Source: a virus. From it: 21,960 nt of DNA. The notes under the pieces are model-generated. The model saw only the letters and a list, made by a program, of their open reading frames with translations, ran no database searches and was not told where the DNA came from. Shown piece after piece: positions 1-5,768 of the stretch. How positions within the stretch are numbered: position 1 is the first letter of the stretch; every line of letters starts with the position of its first letter. The DNA is taken from IMG/VR virus record IMGVR_UViG_3300024927_000005, positions 1 to 21,960 of that record. One strand, given 5' to 3'. The translations under genes and the position numbers were made by a program.

Positions 1-23
1 GCACAAAGCGGGTTGCATTCCAC

Positions 24-106
24 TGTAACGCGCCGCGCGTTTTGGCACTAATTTGCATTTGATTTGGCACTGAATAATTACGCAAATTTACGGTTGGTTT
101 GGCACT
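24..106 (+). other. Putative right end of the Mu-like prophage with transposase-binding repeats
   Basis: The 9-mer TTTGGCACT occurs three times in the same orientation, at 41-49, 63-71 and 98-106. The first two are exactly 22 bp apart and the third is 35 bp further on. A 5'-TG (the dinucleotide at the outer tips of Mu-type elements) begins at 24, ahead of the array. In Mu the right end also carries three MuA sites, the outer two adjacent and about 22 bp long, so the layout fits. If correct, bases 1-23 are host DNA and 19-23 would be the 5-bp target duplication; the partner end is outside the window. The alternative is an end of an IS21-type element, whose termini also carry repeated transposase sites, but no istA or istB lies next to it. 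Confidence 0.42.
41..106 (+). repeat. Three direct repeats of TTTGGCACT
   Basis: There are exact copies at 41-49, 63-71 and 98-106. The flanks differ (GT, GA and GG before the repeat; A, G and A after it), so this is a short spaced binding-site array and not a duplicated block. Confidence 0.85.
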
Positions 107-273
107 AGATAGATATTAAGTGTATTCGTTAACCACCACTTAGATTTACATATGTTTAACGCATAGAGCCACCCACCTAAATACACCCCATGTTCTAAAT
201 CTCATATATAGAACTACAACCATTTTTCAATCATCTCCCTTGCATTCATTATGTGAATCAAAGGAGGTTACAG

Positions 274-300
274 ATGAAAAGAAGACGAATTAGGCCCTAG
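274..300 (+). CDS. Possible 8-aa mini-ORF (MKRRRIRP) with a strong ribosome binding site
   Basis: An ATG at 274 is preceded by AAAGGAGGT at 260-268, a near-perfect Shine-Dalgarno sequence 6 bases upstream. The frame reads MKRRRIRP and stops at TAG (298-300). The stop codon lies inside the left arm of the hairpin that follows. The peptide is very basic (four Arg, one Lys). It points rightward, against every other gene here. A weak promoter-like pair, TTTTCA (224-229) and CATTAT (247-252) with 17 bp between, lies upstream. It could be a leader peptide with an attenuator, or a chance ORF beside a terminator. Function unknown. Confidence 0.25.
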   Translation: MKRRRIRP

Positions 301-332
301 CGACACATTTGCGTTGCTAGGGCCTTTGCATT
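292..332 (+). terminator. 10-bp stem-loop, probable terminator
   Basis: AGGCCCTAGC (292-301) pairs perfectly with GCTAGGGCCT (316-325) across a 14-nt loop, followed on the plus strand by TTTGCATTT. The T-tract is imperfect. The stem is also placed about 50 bases past the stop of the leftward gene at 375-848, so it may end that transcript too. Confidence 0.5.
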
Positions 333-374
333 TCGTTAACACAAGACAGCCGCCTTGCGATTTTTTCACAATAT

Positions 375-848
375 CTAATAGTGCTTACCAAAGAACTTGG
401 CCTTTAAATATAAGTAAAAGGTCACTGGCCTCCATCTGCTAGCAATCATATGTACACGTACAACATCTTGCGTGCTAGTCTTTGCGTATGCACCAATCAC
501 TTTATCGTTATAAGACATGCCAATAGAAAATGTTTCATGCGGATTGAGGGTTGTTATGCCTCTCACATAACGATTGGGGTCGTTATCATTATCCATATAA
601 CCTTCGTTTTGATCATAATATGGAATTGAAAACAAGCTGCCATCAGGTTTTATAAATCCGAAGTCAGAGATATATACGGGGTGCTTACCATCATTGACCA
701 CATACAACTCTGCTGCTGGGATTGCATAGTATCTTACTCCACCATATCTCACATGAATTGAGTCACGACCATTACTATATGTAAACCATAGGTTTGCAAT
801 TGCGGCAACAGCCGCAACAATTGCACCAAACATTGTGACCCACTCCAT
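375..848 (-). CDS. Membrane-anchored hypothetical protein, moron-like
   Basis: This 157-aa protein is the last gene before the presumed phage right end. Residues about 4-24 form one hydrophobic segment rich in Ala, Val and Ile, which would anchor it in the inner membrane; there is no cleavage-like site. The remainder looks like a small beta-rich domain, with alternating hydrophobic residues around AELYVVNDGKHPVYISDFGF (residues 46-65), a pattern I associate with single-pass membrane proteins of unknown function. The start is supported by GGAGGG seven bases upstream of the ATG. Its position at the genome edge, downstream of the methylase, is typical of lysogenic-conversion cargo; that role is an inference. 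I do not recognise a named family. Confidence 0.7.
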   Translation of the reverse strand: MEWVTMFGAIVAAVAAIANLWFTYSNGRDSIHVRYGGVRYYAIPAAELYVVNDGKHPVYISDFGFIKPDGSLFSIPYYDQNEGYMDNDNDPNRYVRGITTLNPHETFSIGMSYNDKVIGAYAKTSTQDVVRVHMIASRWRPVTFYLYLKAKFFGKHY

Positions 849-883
849 CTGAGACCCTCCAATACATATAAAACTGTATTTAA

Positions 884-1681
884 CTACAATATCTTGTAAT
901 TTGATATTAGCAATTCCGTCACGGGTTTAGTATTGCCGTTGTTAATGCTGTAGCTGGTTTTTACCTCTTTAAATTCGTATCCAAAAAACAGATCACGTAT
1001 CTCTGGCACGTTATTGATGCTCACCAACCATTTAGCCTGGCATGATGCAAGCACGTCGCGCAGCTGGGTAAAGTCTTCTTTGCCAAATAGGCCTTTGCCA
1101 TAATCGCTCTCGCAATCCCAATACGGCGGATCACAATAGAAGAATGTGCCTTTATTGTCGTAGCGTTTGATTAAGGCTTCATAGGGCAGGTTTTCAATCG
1201 TGGCTCGGCTGATGCGCAGGTGCGCTTCGCTCAAGTCTTCCTCCAGTCGCAGCAGGTTAAGCCTTGGTTTGCTGGTGCTGGCGATGCCAAAGCTCTGGCC
1301 TACGCACTTGGCACCGAAGGCATTCTTAACTAAATAGTAGAAGCGCGCTGCGCGTTGAATATCGGTGAGCGTTTCAGGCGGTACCGCTTGCAGCCGGGCG
1401 AACTCTTCGCGGCTGATCAGTGACCACTTAAAGTAGCGCACGAATTCTTCAAGGTGGTTTTGAATCACTCTATATAAGGTTACAAGGTCGCTGTTGATGT
1501 CGTTGATGACTTCAACCTTGCTCTCTGGTTTACGGAACAGCACCCATGCGGCACCGGCGAAGGTTTCGACGTAGCATTTGTGTGGCGGGATTAAAGGGAT
1601 GATGGTGGCAGTGAGTTTGCTTTTGCCACCTACCCATGCGAGTGGGGATTTACGTTGATTTGTTAATGAGCGTTGCGTCAT
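884..1681 (-). CDS. dam: DNA adenine N6-methyltransferase (Dam-like, D12 class)
   Basis: Transfers methyl groups from S-adenosylmethionine to adenine N6 in DNA, most likely protecting phage DNA or altering promoter recognition. The 265-aa reading shows the D12-class order: WVGGK at 16-20 near the N-terminus, the SAM-binding ETFAGAA at 39-45, and the catalytic DPPY at 184-187. I chose the ATG at 1681 because AGGAGA lies nine bases before it. A longer reading from 1717 adds 12 residues but has only a weak ribosome site. It is preceded by about 290 bp of structured, gene-free DNA (see 1865-1960). In Mu the equivalent end holds mom, a different DNA modifier. The target sequence cannot be read from the protein; GATC is the default guess for this family. 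Confidence 0.9.
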   Translation of the reverse strand: MTQRSLTNQRKSPLAWVGGKSKLTATIIPLIPPHKCYVETFAGAAWVLFRKPESKVEVINDINSDLVTLYRVIQNHLEEFVRYFKWSLISREEFARLQAVPPETLTDIQRAARFYYLVKNAFGAKCVGQSFGIASTSKPRLNLLRLEEDLSEAHLRISRATIENLPYEALIKRYDNKGTFFYCDPPYWDCESDYGKGLFGKEDFTQLRDVLASCQAKWLVSINNVPEIRDLFFGYEFKEVKTSYSINNGNTKPVTELLISNYKIL

Positions 1682-1725
1682 GAAACTGTCTCCTATATAT
1701 AAGGTATAGGCGCTCATGACGCTCT

Positions 1726-1759
1726 GTAGAAATTGGTGTGGGAACAGGGAGCTTTCTAC
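1726..1759 (-). promoter_or_regulatory. Inverted repeat in the leader just upstream of dam
   Basis: GTAGAAA (1726-1732) and TTTCTAC (1753-1759) form a 7-bp stem around a 20-nt loop, 45 bp upstream of the chosen dam start. The loop holds GTGTGGG (1736-1742), whose complement CCCACAC recurs at 1862-1868 at the edge of the structured RNA upstream. The 8-mer GCTTTCTA of the right arm is repeated at 1835-1842. This looks like a regulatory leader, but the pairing is untested. Confidence 0.35.
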
Positions 1760-1864
1760 CGATTTTTACTCACCATGCACATATCCAACCAGGTGCTGCG
1801 AGCATTCCGATTCTCTGACCTGATACTGGGGCTGGCTTTCTATCCTCAAATTACTATGTTACCC

Positions 1865-1938
1865 ACACGGCTGGCGGCGGCTGTCGATGGATCGTCATCC
1901 AAAGTCACGCGGCTTGAGCATGCAACCGCCACCCGTGT
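1865..1938 (-). ncRNA. Structured RNA element, candidate C4-type antisense RNA
   Basis: The segments 1865-1877 and 1926-1938 are complementary over 12 of 13 bases (ACACGG and GGCGG blocks with a single mismatch between them). They enclose a smaller hairpin, TGGAT (1888-1892) with ATCCA (1897-1901). The sequence of the element, and of the stretch 1790-1840 beyond it, resembles from memory the C4/CI immunity RNA regions of P1- and P4-type phages (Rfam C4). Those are small antisense RNAs cut from a leader that silence the downstream gene. Here the downstream gene on the same strand is dam. A 7-base antisense match to the dam leader supports the idea. I assign the minus strand from context; the stem itself is symmetric. 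The family assignment needs a covariance search. Confidence 0.4.
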
Positions 1939-1941
1939 AGA

Positions 1942-1960
1942 TAGCCCCTTGCGGGGGCTA
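1942..1960 (-). terminator. GC-rich hairpin after the gp49-like gene
   Basis: TAGCCCC (1942-1948) pairs with GGGGCTA (1954-1960) over a 5-nt loop, eight bases past the stop of the gene at 1968-2312. No T-run follows on either strand, so termination would be weak. It may instead be the 5' hairpin of the structured RNA that follows. A second GGGGCT at 1828-1833 could compete for pairing with one arm. Confidence 0.4.
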
Positions 1961-1967
1961 GTCGTTG

Positions 1968-2312
1968 TTAAAGTAAAGCCTCTGCTGTTGCCAGCTTCTC
2001 GCGCAGCAAATAGCCTTCCAGTGGCCAGATTTTTTGCACGGCATTCTGGCGGGCGATCTTGCGGCCAATCTCAGCATCGAAGTTCTCCGGACTGGCGCAG
2101 GCAGACTCGCCAGTGACGGTGAAGCCATTTTTTAATACCAAAACACAGAATGTTAATAAATGAAGAGGGTCACCAGCTTTACGCAGTGCAGCCTCACCAG
2201 CTGTGAAGTAGTCTTCATCAACGATAGTTGCCTCAATATCAGCAGGCGTAATGCGTGGTGCTGTTAAGCCCTTGCCTTGAATCTCTTGCTCAATTGCTTG
2301 TTCATTCTTCAT
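1968..2312 (-). CDS. Phage N4 gp49 / Sf6 gene 66 family protein
   Basis: A 114-aa protein of the small phage family named after N4 gp49 and Sf6 gene 66, whose function is unknown. Recognisable features are the acidic N-terminal half with DIEATIVDEDYFTAGEA (about 25-41), the core CVLVLKNGFTVTGESACASP (about 56-75) and the end motif IWPLEGYLLREKL (about 94-106). Length matches the family. Its ATG overlaps the TGA of com in an ATGA junction, so it should be translated from the com message. In Mu that downstream position is held by mom, which makes this gene a candidate for Com-dependent translation; that is an inference. Confidence 0.8.
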   Translation of the reverse strand: MKNEQAIEQEIQGKGLTAPRITPADIEATIVDEDYFTAGEAALRKAGDPLHLLTFCVLVLKNGFTVTGESACASPENFDAEIGRKIARQNAVQKIWPLEGYLLREKLATAEALL

Positions 2313-2443
2313 TTGTTTTCTCCATACTCATTAATAACCCCACAGCGTGGGCATTTGATACTTAATTTAACGGCCACGCCTTCGGCCAACTTTCTATTAC
2401 ATTTCATACAGCGCAAATCATTTGTAAAACTAGTGTATTTCAT
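2309..2443 (-). CDS. com: Com-family zinc-ribbon translational regulator
   Basis: This 44-aa ORF starts at the ATG whose complement is 2441-2443 and ends in TGA at 2309-2311. It reads MKYTSFTNDLRCMKCNRK..., with four cysteines as CxxC at 12-15 and CPRC at 31-34, a zinc ribbon spaced as in Mu Com. In Mu, Com binds the com-mom mRNA and opens the mom ribosome site. GGTGA sits six bases before the start. The stop overlaps the next start (ATGA), the same kind of com-target coupling as in Mu. No mom-like acetyltransferase-fold gene follows; the coupled partner is the gp49/gp66 family protein. Mu Com is longer (about 62 aa), the difference being the C-terminal tail. Confidence 0.85.
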   Translation of the reverse strand: MKYTSFTNDLRCMKCNRKLAEGVAVKLSIKCPRCGVINEYGENK

Positions 2444-2562
2444 ACGGGTCACCTATAATTTCCCCGCCGCTAGTGGCGCAGGGTCTTTGGTTGATCCGTA
2501 GTTAGGTTACGGTGAGACGGGTGGTTTTAATGTTGCTGCATTAAGGCCACTCGCCCTGTTTT
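2444..2562 (-). promoter_or_regulatory. Structured, gene-free leader upstream of com
   Basis: These 119 bases hold three short perfect stems: CGCC/GGCG (2465-2478 area), CCGTA/TACGG (2499-2515 area) and TTAATG/CATTAA around a TTGCTG loop (2526-2543 area). An outer GGGTGG to CCAC..CCC pairing encloses the last one and is followed on the plus strand by a run of T (2559-2564). That last hairpin could therefore stop rightward transcription, or mark the end of the gene at 2563-3144. In Mu the corresponding place holds the C- and Dam-dependent mom promoter. I see no convincing -35/-10 pair here. Confidence 0.35.
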
Positions 2563-3144
2563 TTAATACTTTCTAAATCCAATAATTCGGTTGGCATAAA
2601 GCAGGTGCTCTGTGGTTTTATGTGCCTTCCATCCGATGTTGATACTTAAATACCTGGCACCGAGCGGCACATGCGCTTGCAGCTGGAAGCTGTATCGATA
2701 CAAGTTAAGCTGGTACCAGAATCCTTTGCCTTCATCGCCTGCGGTCAAAACCTGCCCCAGTACCTCTTTTGGCCTGCTAAATAGCGCGTAGTGAAAGCCA
2801 TAAGCGCAGTTTCGCCACAGCCACATCACGCGACAGTAGTAGCGGATGAAGCGGCTGCGGTCGTAGTCTGATTGTGTCCAGGCGCGGGCAAATGCAAACC
2901 AGTGATCGGTGTTGTACATGCCGTACCACCACTCATCCACGGCGTTGTCGTGAGTTTGAAACCAGTACAAAGGTTTGATGATGTAGTCGCGCGGCATCAT
3001 GGTTTGCGGAAAACCGAGGCGCTTAACGTAATCAAGCCTTGGGCGAGTAGTAATAAACAAAGCCACAACCGGGGCCAGTAGGTAACACACCAGCTCGATG
3101 GCGATGGCTGGGATGAAATAAATAAGCCAGATTAATAAATTCAT
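2563..3144 (-). CDS. Conserved phage protein with N-terminal membrane segment
   Basis: A 193-aa protein, unusually rich in Trp and Tyr. Residues 3-33 form a long hydrophobic stretch (LLIWLIYFIPAIAIELVCYL followed by LAPVVALFI) that looks like one long or two short membrane helices. The rest is aromatic and basic, with WWYGMYNTDHWF around 72-83 and a YRYSFQLQAHVPLG segment in the last third. Proteins like this recur in phages beside tail and com genes (I think the family is DUF7338, but I cannot verify that). Its ATG overlaps the stop of the 72-aa gene by four bases (3141-3144), so the two are coupled. Function unknown. Confidence 0.7.
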   Translation of the reverse strand: MNLLIWLIYFIPAIAIELVCYLLAPVVALFITTRPRLDYVKRLGFPQTMMPRDYIIKPLYWFQTHDNAVDEWWYGMYNTDHWFAFARAWTQSDYDRSRFIRYYCRVMWLWRNCAYGFHYALFSRPKEVLGQVLTAGDEGKGFWYQLNLYRYSFQLQAHVPLGARYLSINIGWKAHKTTEHLLYANRIIGFRKY

Positions 3145-3359
3145 GTGAGTCCTTCGTCAGTTTCAATGCTGTTTTTACAGTGGTCTTTTTCTCTGAAGAC
3201 GACATCGAGCAGCTTACATAGCATGCATGGAATTAAGCCTCGCCCACGTGCTACATACTTACCCATGCGGCTTGATATTGTTTCATCAGGATCACCGGCG
3301 AGAAGTGCATTAAGCAGCTGATCAATGGCGATTAACACGTTTAAAAAATAACGACACAT
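3141..3359 (-). CDS. Small conserved phage protein
   Basis: A 72-aa protein whose N-terminal half, YFLNVLIAIDQLLNALLAGD followed by PDETISSR, is a motif I recognise from many small uncharacterised phage proteins near tail-fibre or lysis genes. The second half has three cysteines, two as CMLC, and a positively charged stretch, but not enough for a clear zinc site. The ATG lies two bases after the stop of the gene at 3362. The ribosome site is weak, so translation probably depends on the upstream gene. Its own stop overlaps the next ATG. Role unknown. Confidence 0.7.
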   Translation of the reverse strand: MCRYFLNVLIAIDQLLNALLAGDPDETISSRMGKYVARGRGLIPCMLCKLLDVVFREKDHCKNSIETDEGLT

Positions 3360-3361
3360 GA

Positions 3362-3826
3362 TTACCAGGTAATTGCAGCTACGTCTTCAGCGGTTGCTGT
3401 GTCTGGTAATGCATTAACAGTATCTTCAAGTGCCTGGCGCTTGCCGATTAACTGACCGCTTAACGTAGCAAACAAATCAGCCTTGGCAATAATGCGTGAT
3501 ACCAGTTCCGCTTTATCTATACCGCGTGATTCTGCAAGAGCATCAATGAGTGGCGTTGGTGCGGAATTGCTGACTTGATAAGCACGCGCTTCGGTCTCTT
3601 GCTTTTTCCAGCTCTCGCGCTCGATTGCTGGTATGCCGACAATGATTGGCAGCATCGCTTTCTCAAATGCGGCGTTGATTTCAACAACTTTTAATTGTTT
3701 TAATCCTTCAATCGTCAGCTCTTTCGGCAAGGGCTCTGTTTCGCTATAAGTTTCGTCAATAGTCACATCCTCTATTGAGTTGACTGCGCGCCAGCCTTGC
3801 CCATCTTTTCTTACTGCATATGCCAT
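3362..3826 (-). CDS. Tail fibre-associated / fibre assembly-type protein
   Basis: 154 aa directly downstream of the fibre gene, the usual place for a fibre assembly chaperone (Mu gp U position). The N-terminus MAYAVRKDGQGWRAV is typical of such proteins. The middle and C-terminal part (about 40-150), a helical block with PTPLIDALAESRGIDKAEL and a run of amphipathic helices, resembles the DUF4376 domain found on fibre and fibre-assembly proteins. AAGGA lies seven bases before the ATG. I infer help in folding or attaching the fibre; an alternative is a structural fibre-tip subunit. Confidence 0.7.
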   Translation of the reverse strand: MAYAVRKDGQGWRAVNSIEDVTIDETYSETEPLPKELTIEGLKQLKVVEINAAFEKAMLPIIVGIPAIERESWKKQETEARAYQVSNSAPTPLIDALAESRGIDKAELVSRIIAKADLFATLSGQLIGKRQALEDTVNALPDTATAEDVAAITW

Positions 3827-3841
3827 TTTAATGTCCTTGTT

Positions 3842-5164
3842 TTAGAGATTGTCTTCCCAGCCAGCGCACATTAGGAAACTGTCAGTCGTGGATCCTGATT
3901 CGGCGTAATAAATGCTTGTCGATTCAAGAACAAAGTCCGACTTGGCAGCGATGCCATAGGTTGTTGCGACAATTGTTTGAGAAAACGGGGAAGGGTTCGT
4001 CACTGAACTTGCGCCACCATAACTATTGTTCGGCGCGCAAATTGTAGTTGAGTTATTTCCACAACGAAATTGAAGTGCAATTATTCCTGCTGTAGGTGGA
4101 ACGAAAGCCGAAACCGACACTGCTACAAATGTTGGCGTGGTTGGATTACCCTGATTACCCGTTACCATAAGTGGCAAATTGACTAGATTTGAACCTGCAG
4201 CAACCTTGTACTGAACCCTCCGGCCAGTTTGTGTGAACCCTAGCGGGTATTTGTTTGCGGTGCCATCAGTACGAAATGCACCAACGCGCGCCCATTTTGT
4301 ATAGCCAACTGGTAAAGTCGGCGCGGCACTGCTCAATGAAGCAATAAGCGCCTTGGTGCCATCATCTTTCGTAATTCCATATGCGTAATACCAAGTTGAG
4401 GCTGCAACGGCTCCTGTATCTAATCCACCAGCACCGGCAGATGTCATTGTGATTGTGCTGTTCCAGTTACGTGTTGTTAGATACTCACCAGCGCCATCAC
4501 CTGTCACGAGTTCATCCAGCGTGTAAGTAACTACAGCGCTTGTTCCTGTTGATGACCCCTTTAAATTTCTAAATGAGCCTTGTATTGCAGAGATAGCTTT
4601 AGATGCACCAATGAGCTTAAAGGTTAATCCAGTAACGCCAATCGTCACTGCACCATCATTCGTAACCTGCCAATTAGTATCTGCATTAACGGTACCTTCT
4701 TCAACCGGGATAATCGCACCACCGTTAAACTCTGCGCCTGTATCAGCATCTAGAGCACGCGTTGCAGGTACAGCAGCGCCATTCCAAATATAAATGCCAC
4801 GATCAGCTAAAGTGGCATTGTCTTTTTCAAGGAATCTGTCGCCAGCTACCATCGCCACGCCATCGATATTTGCACCTGGTGCTGCTAGGTTGATTGCAGC
4901 AGTAGAAGCAACTCTGACGCTGGCTTTGTAATCACCGCCTTTTACCATGCGTTCGATAGCTTGTTTAAGCTGCGTTTTATCTCCAACATCAAGCGTGATG
5001 CCTTGGCTTTCAATAACGTTGGCAACCTCCTCTTGCAGGCTATTCAAAAACTCTGCGGTGACAACGGTTGCCGGGATGCCTAGCGCTTTATTGCCATCAC
5101 GCCAGCCGTCTTTACCGGCACCGTGCAAATCTGGCGCGACGTTACTGCCATTAATTCTATCCAT
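3842..5164 (-). CDS. Tail fibre protein
   Basis: 440 aa, the receptor-binding appendage of the tail. The N-terminal section (about 1-80) matches the baseplate-attachment part of Mu-like fibres, with TAEFLNSLQEEVANVIE at 36-52. Residues about 85-190 form a beta-rich module common in fibres of temperate phages (NLAAPGANIDGVAMVAGDRF, then GIYIWNGAA, then GGAIIPVEEGTVNADTNWQV). About 195-310 contain a second module found in many prophage fibres (STWYYAYGITKDDGTKALIA and TLPVGYTKWARVGAFRTDG). The final 100 residues are Ser/Thr/Asn-rich, as expected of the host-contact tip. AGGAGA is six bases from the ATG. There is no second fibre pair or invertase here, unlike the Mu G segment. Confidence 0.85.
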   Translation of the reverse strand: MDRINGSNVAPDLHGAGKDGWRDGNKALGIPATVVTAEFLNSLQEEVANVIESQGITLDVGDKTQLKQAIERMVKGGDYKASVRVASTAAINLAAPGANIDGVAMVAGDRFLEKDNATLADRGIYIWNGAAVPATRALDADTGAEFNGGAIIPVEEGTVNADTNWQVTNDGAVTIGVTGLTFKLIGASKAISAIQGSFRNLKGSSTGTSAVVTYTLDELVTGDGAGEYLTTRNWNSTITMTSAGAGGLDTGAVAASTWYYAYGITKDDGTKALIASLSSAAPTLPVGYTKWARVGAFRTDGTANKYPLGFTQTGRRVQYKVAAGSNLVNLPLMVTGNQGNPTTPTFVAVSVSAFVPPTAGIIALQFRCGNNSTTICAPNNSYGGASSVTNPSPFSQTIVATTYGIAAKSDFVLESTSIYYAESGSTTDSFLMCAGWEDNL

Positions 5165-5174
5165 CTAAACTCTC

Positions 5175-5768
5175 CTAAACATAAGCAAATACGGCAGTGG
5201 TGTGTGCCGGTTTGAATTTATTAATCCTGCATTCAATTGCTTCATCACCCCACGCTTGCAGGGGCTCGCCACACACGCTTTCACCACAGCTAAAGTAAGA
5301 GATGGCGCCATTACTTGGCAGGTTGATTTGCCAAACGTAGCGGTCATCCTCAGACCAGATTGCATCGCCGCACGCGTGAATGCCGCACAAGAATGGCTCG
5401 AACTCATCAATCGTGGCGCTTGGGTAGCCCATGCTGGCGGCCATGTCGATAAAGTACTGGCGGCTCTGGCCGCCTTGCATCGTGAGTTTGCTGGTCAGCG
5501 CGATGTGGCGCTGCTCAATGGTTTGGTCAATGGTCACGCACGGGTCAGGCAGGCCAGCTACGCGCTCCCAGTCGTCCAGCAGTTCGATAGCCGTGCGTGG
5601 ATCTGCCTCATTGAGCAGGTCCTCAATACGTTGGTCCACACGCGCAAATTCGGCGGCAATTCCGGTGAGCAGTTTTGTTAATGTACTGCCAGCATCACGC
5701 GTCCAGGCTTTGCCTCTTAGCAGCAGGTTTTGTAAGCTTTGCAAATAGCTTTCAACCCCTAAAGCCAT
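5175..5768 (-). CDS. Baseplate/tail protein, Mu gp48 (YmfQ/DUF2313) family
   Basis: 197 aa, usual for the family. The N-terminus (YLQSLQNLLLRGKAWTRD, then LLTGIAAEFARVDQRIEDLL and a DPRTAIELLDDWERVAGLPD block) is the DUF2313 signature. It is thought to connect baseplate and fibre. The C-terminus carries several cysteines (CGIHACG, CGESVCGEPLQ), common in this family. The start overlaps the end of the gp47 gene by ten bases. The fibre gene follows after a 10-bp gap that holds its ribosome site. Confidence 0.9.
   Translation of the reverse strand: MALGVESYLQSLQNLLLRGKAWTRDAGSTLTKLLTGIAAEFARVDQRIEDLLNEADPRTAIELLDDWERVAGLPDPCVTIDQTIEQRHIALTSKLTMQGGQSRQYFIDMAASMGYPSATIDEFEPFLCGIHACGDAIWSEDDRYVWQINLPSNGAISYFSCGESVCGEPLQAWGDEAIECRINKFKPAHTTAVFAYV

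Noticed and set aside
24-106. CRISPR array
   Set aside because: The repeats are only 9 bp, spaced 22 and 35 bp, and three in number; this does not match CRISPR repeat and spacer sizes.
1-110. Terminal part of an IS21-type insertion sequence
   Set aside because: Repeated terminal boxes would fit, but no istA/istB is adjacent and the position is exactly where the phage end is expected. Kept only as the alternative to the phage end.
1733-2116. 127-codon plus-strand ORF
   Set aside because: It runs antisense into the gp49/gp66 gene, has no ribosome site, and its sequence is explained by conserved RNA structure. Its resemblance to hypothetical proteins elsewhere probably reflects the same RNA element being mis-called as a gene.
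2480-2560. tRNA-like appearance of the short stems before com
   Set aside because: No acceptor stem, no proper T-loop or anticodon arm spacing; only unrelated small hairpins.
3362-5164. Invertible fibre segment like the Mu G region
   Set aside because: Only one fibre and one assembly-type gene, no second reversed pair, no invertase gene and no flanking inverted repeats seen.
5202-5681. 159-codon plus-strand ORF inside gp48
   Set aside because: Fully antisense to a recognised baseplate gene, no ribosome site, no known domain.
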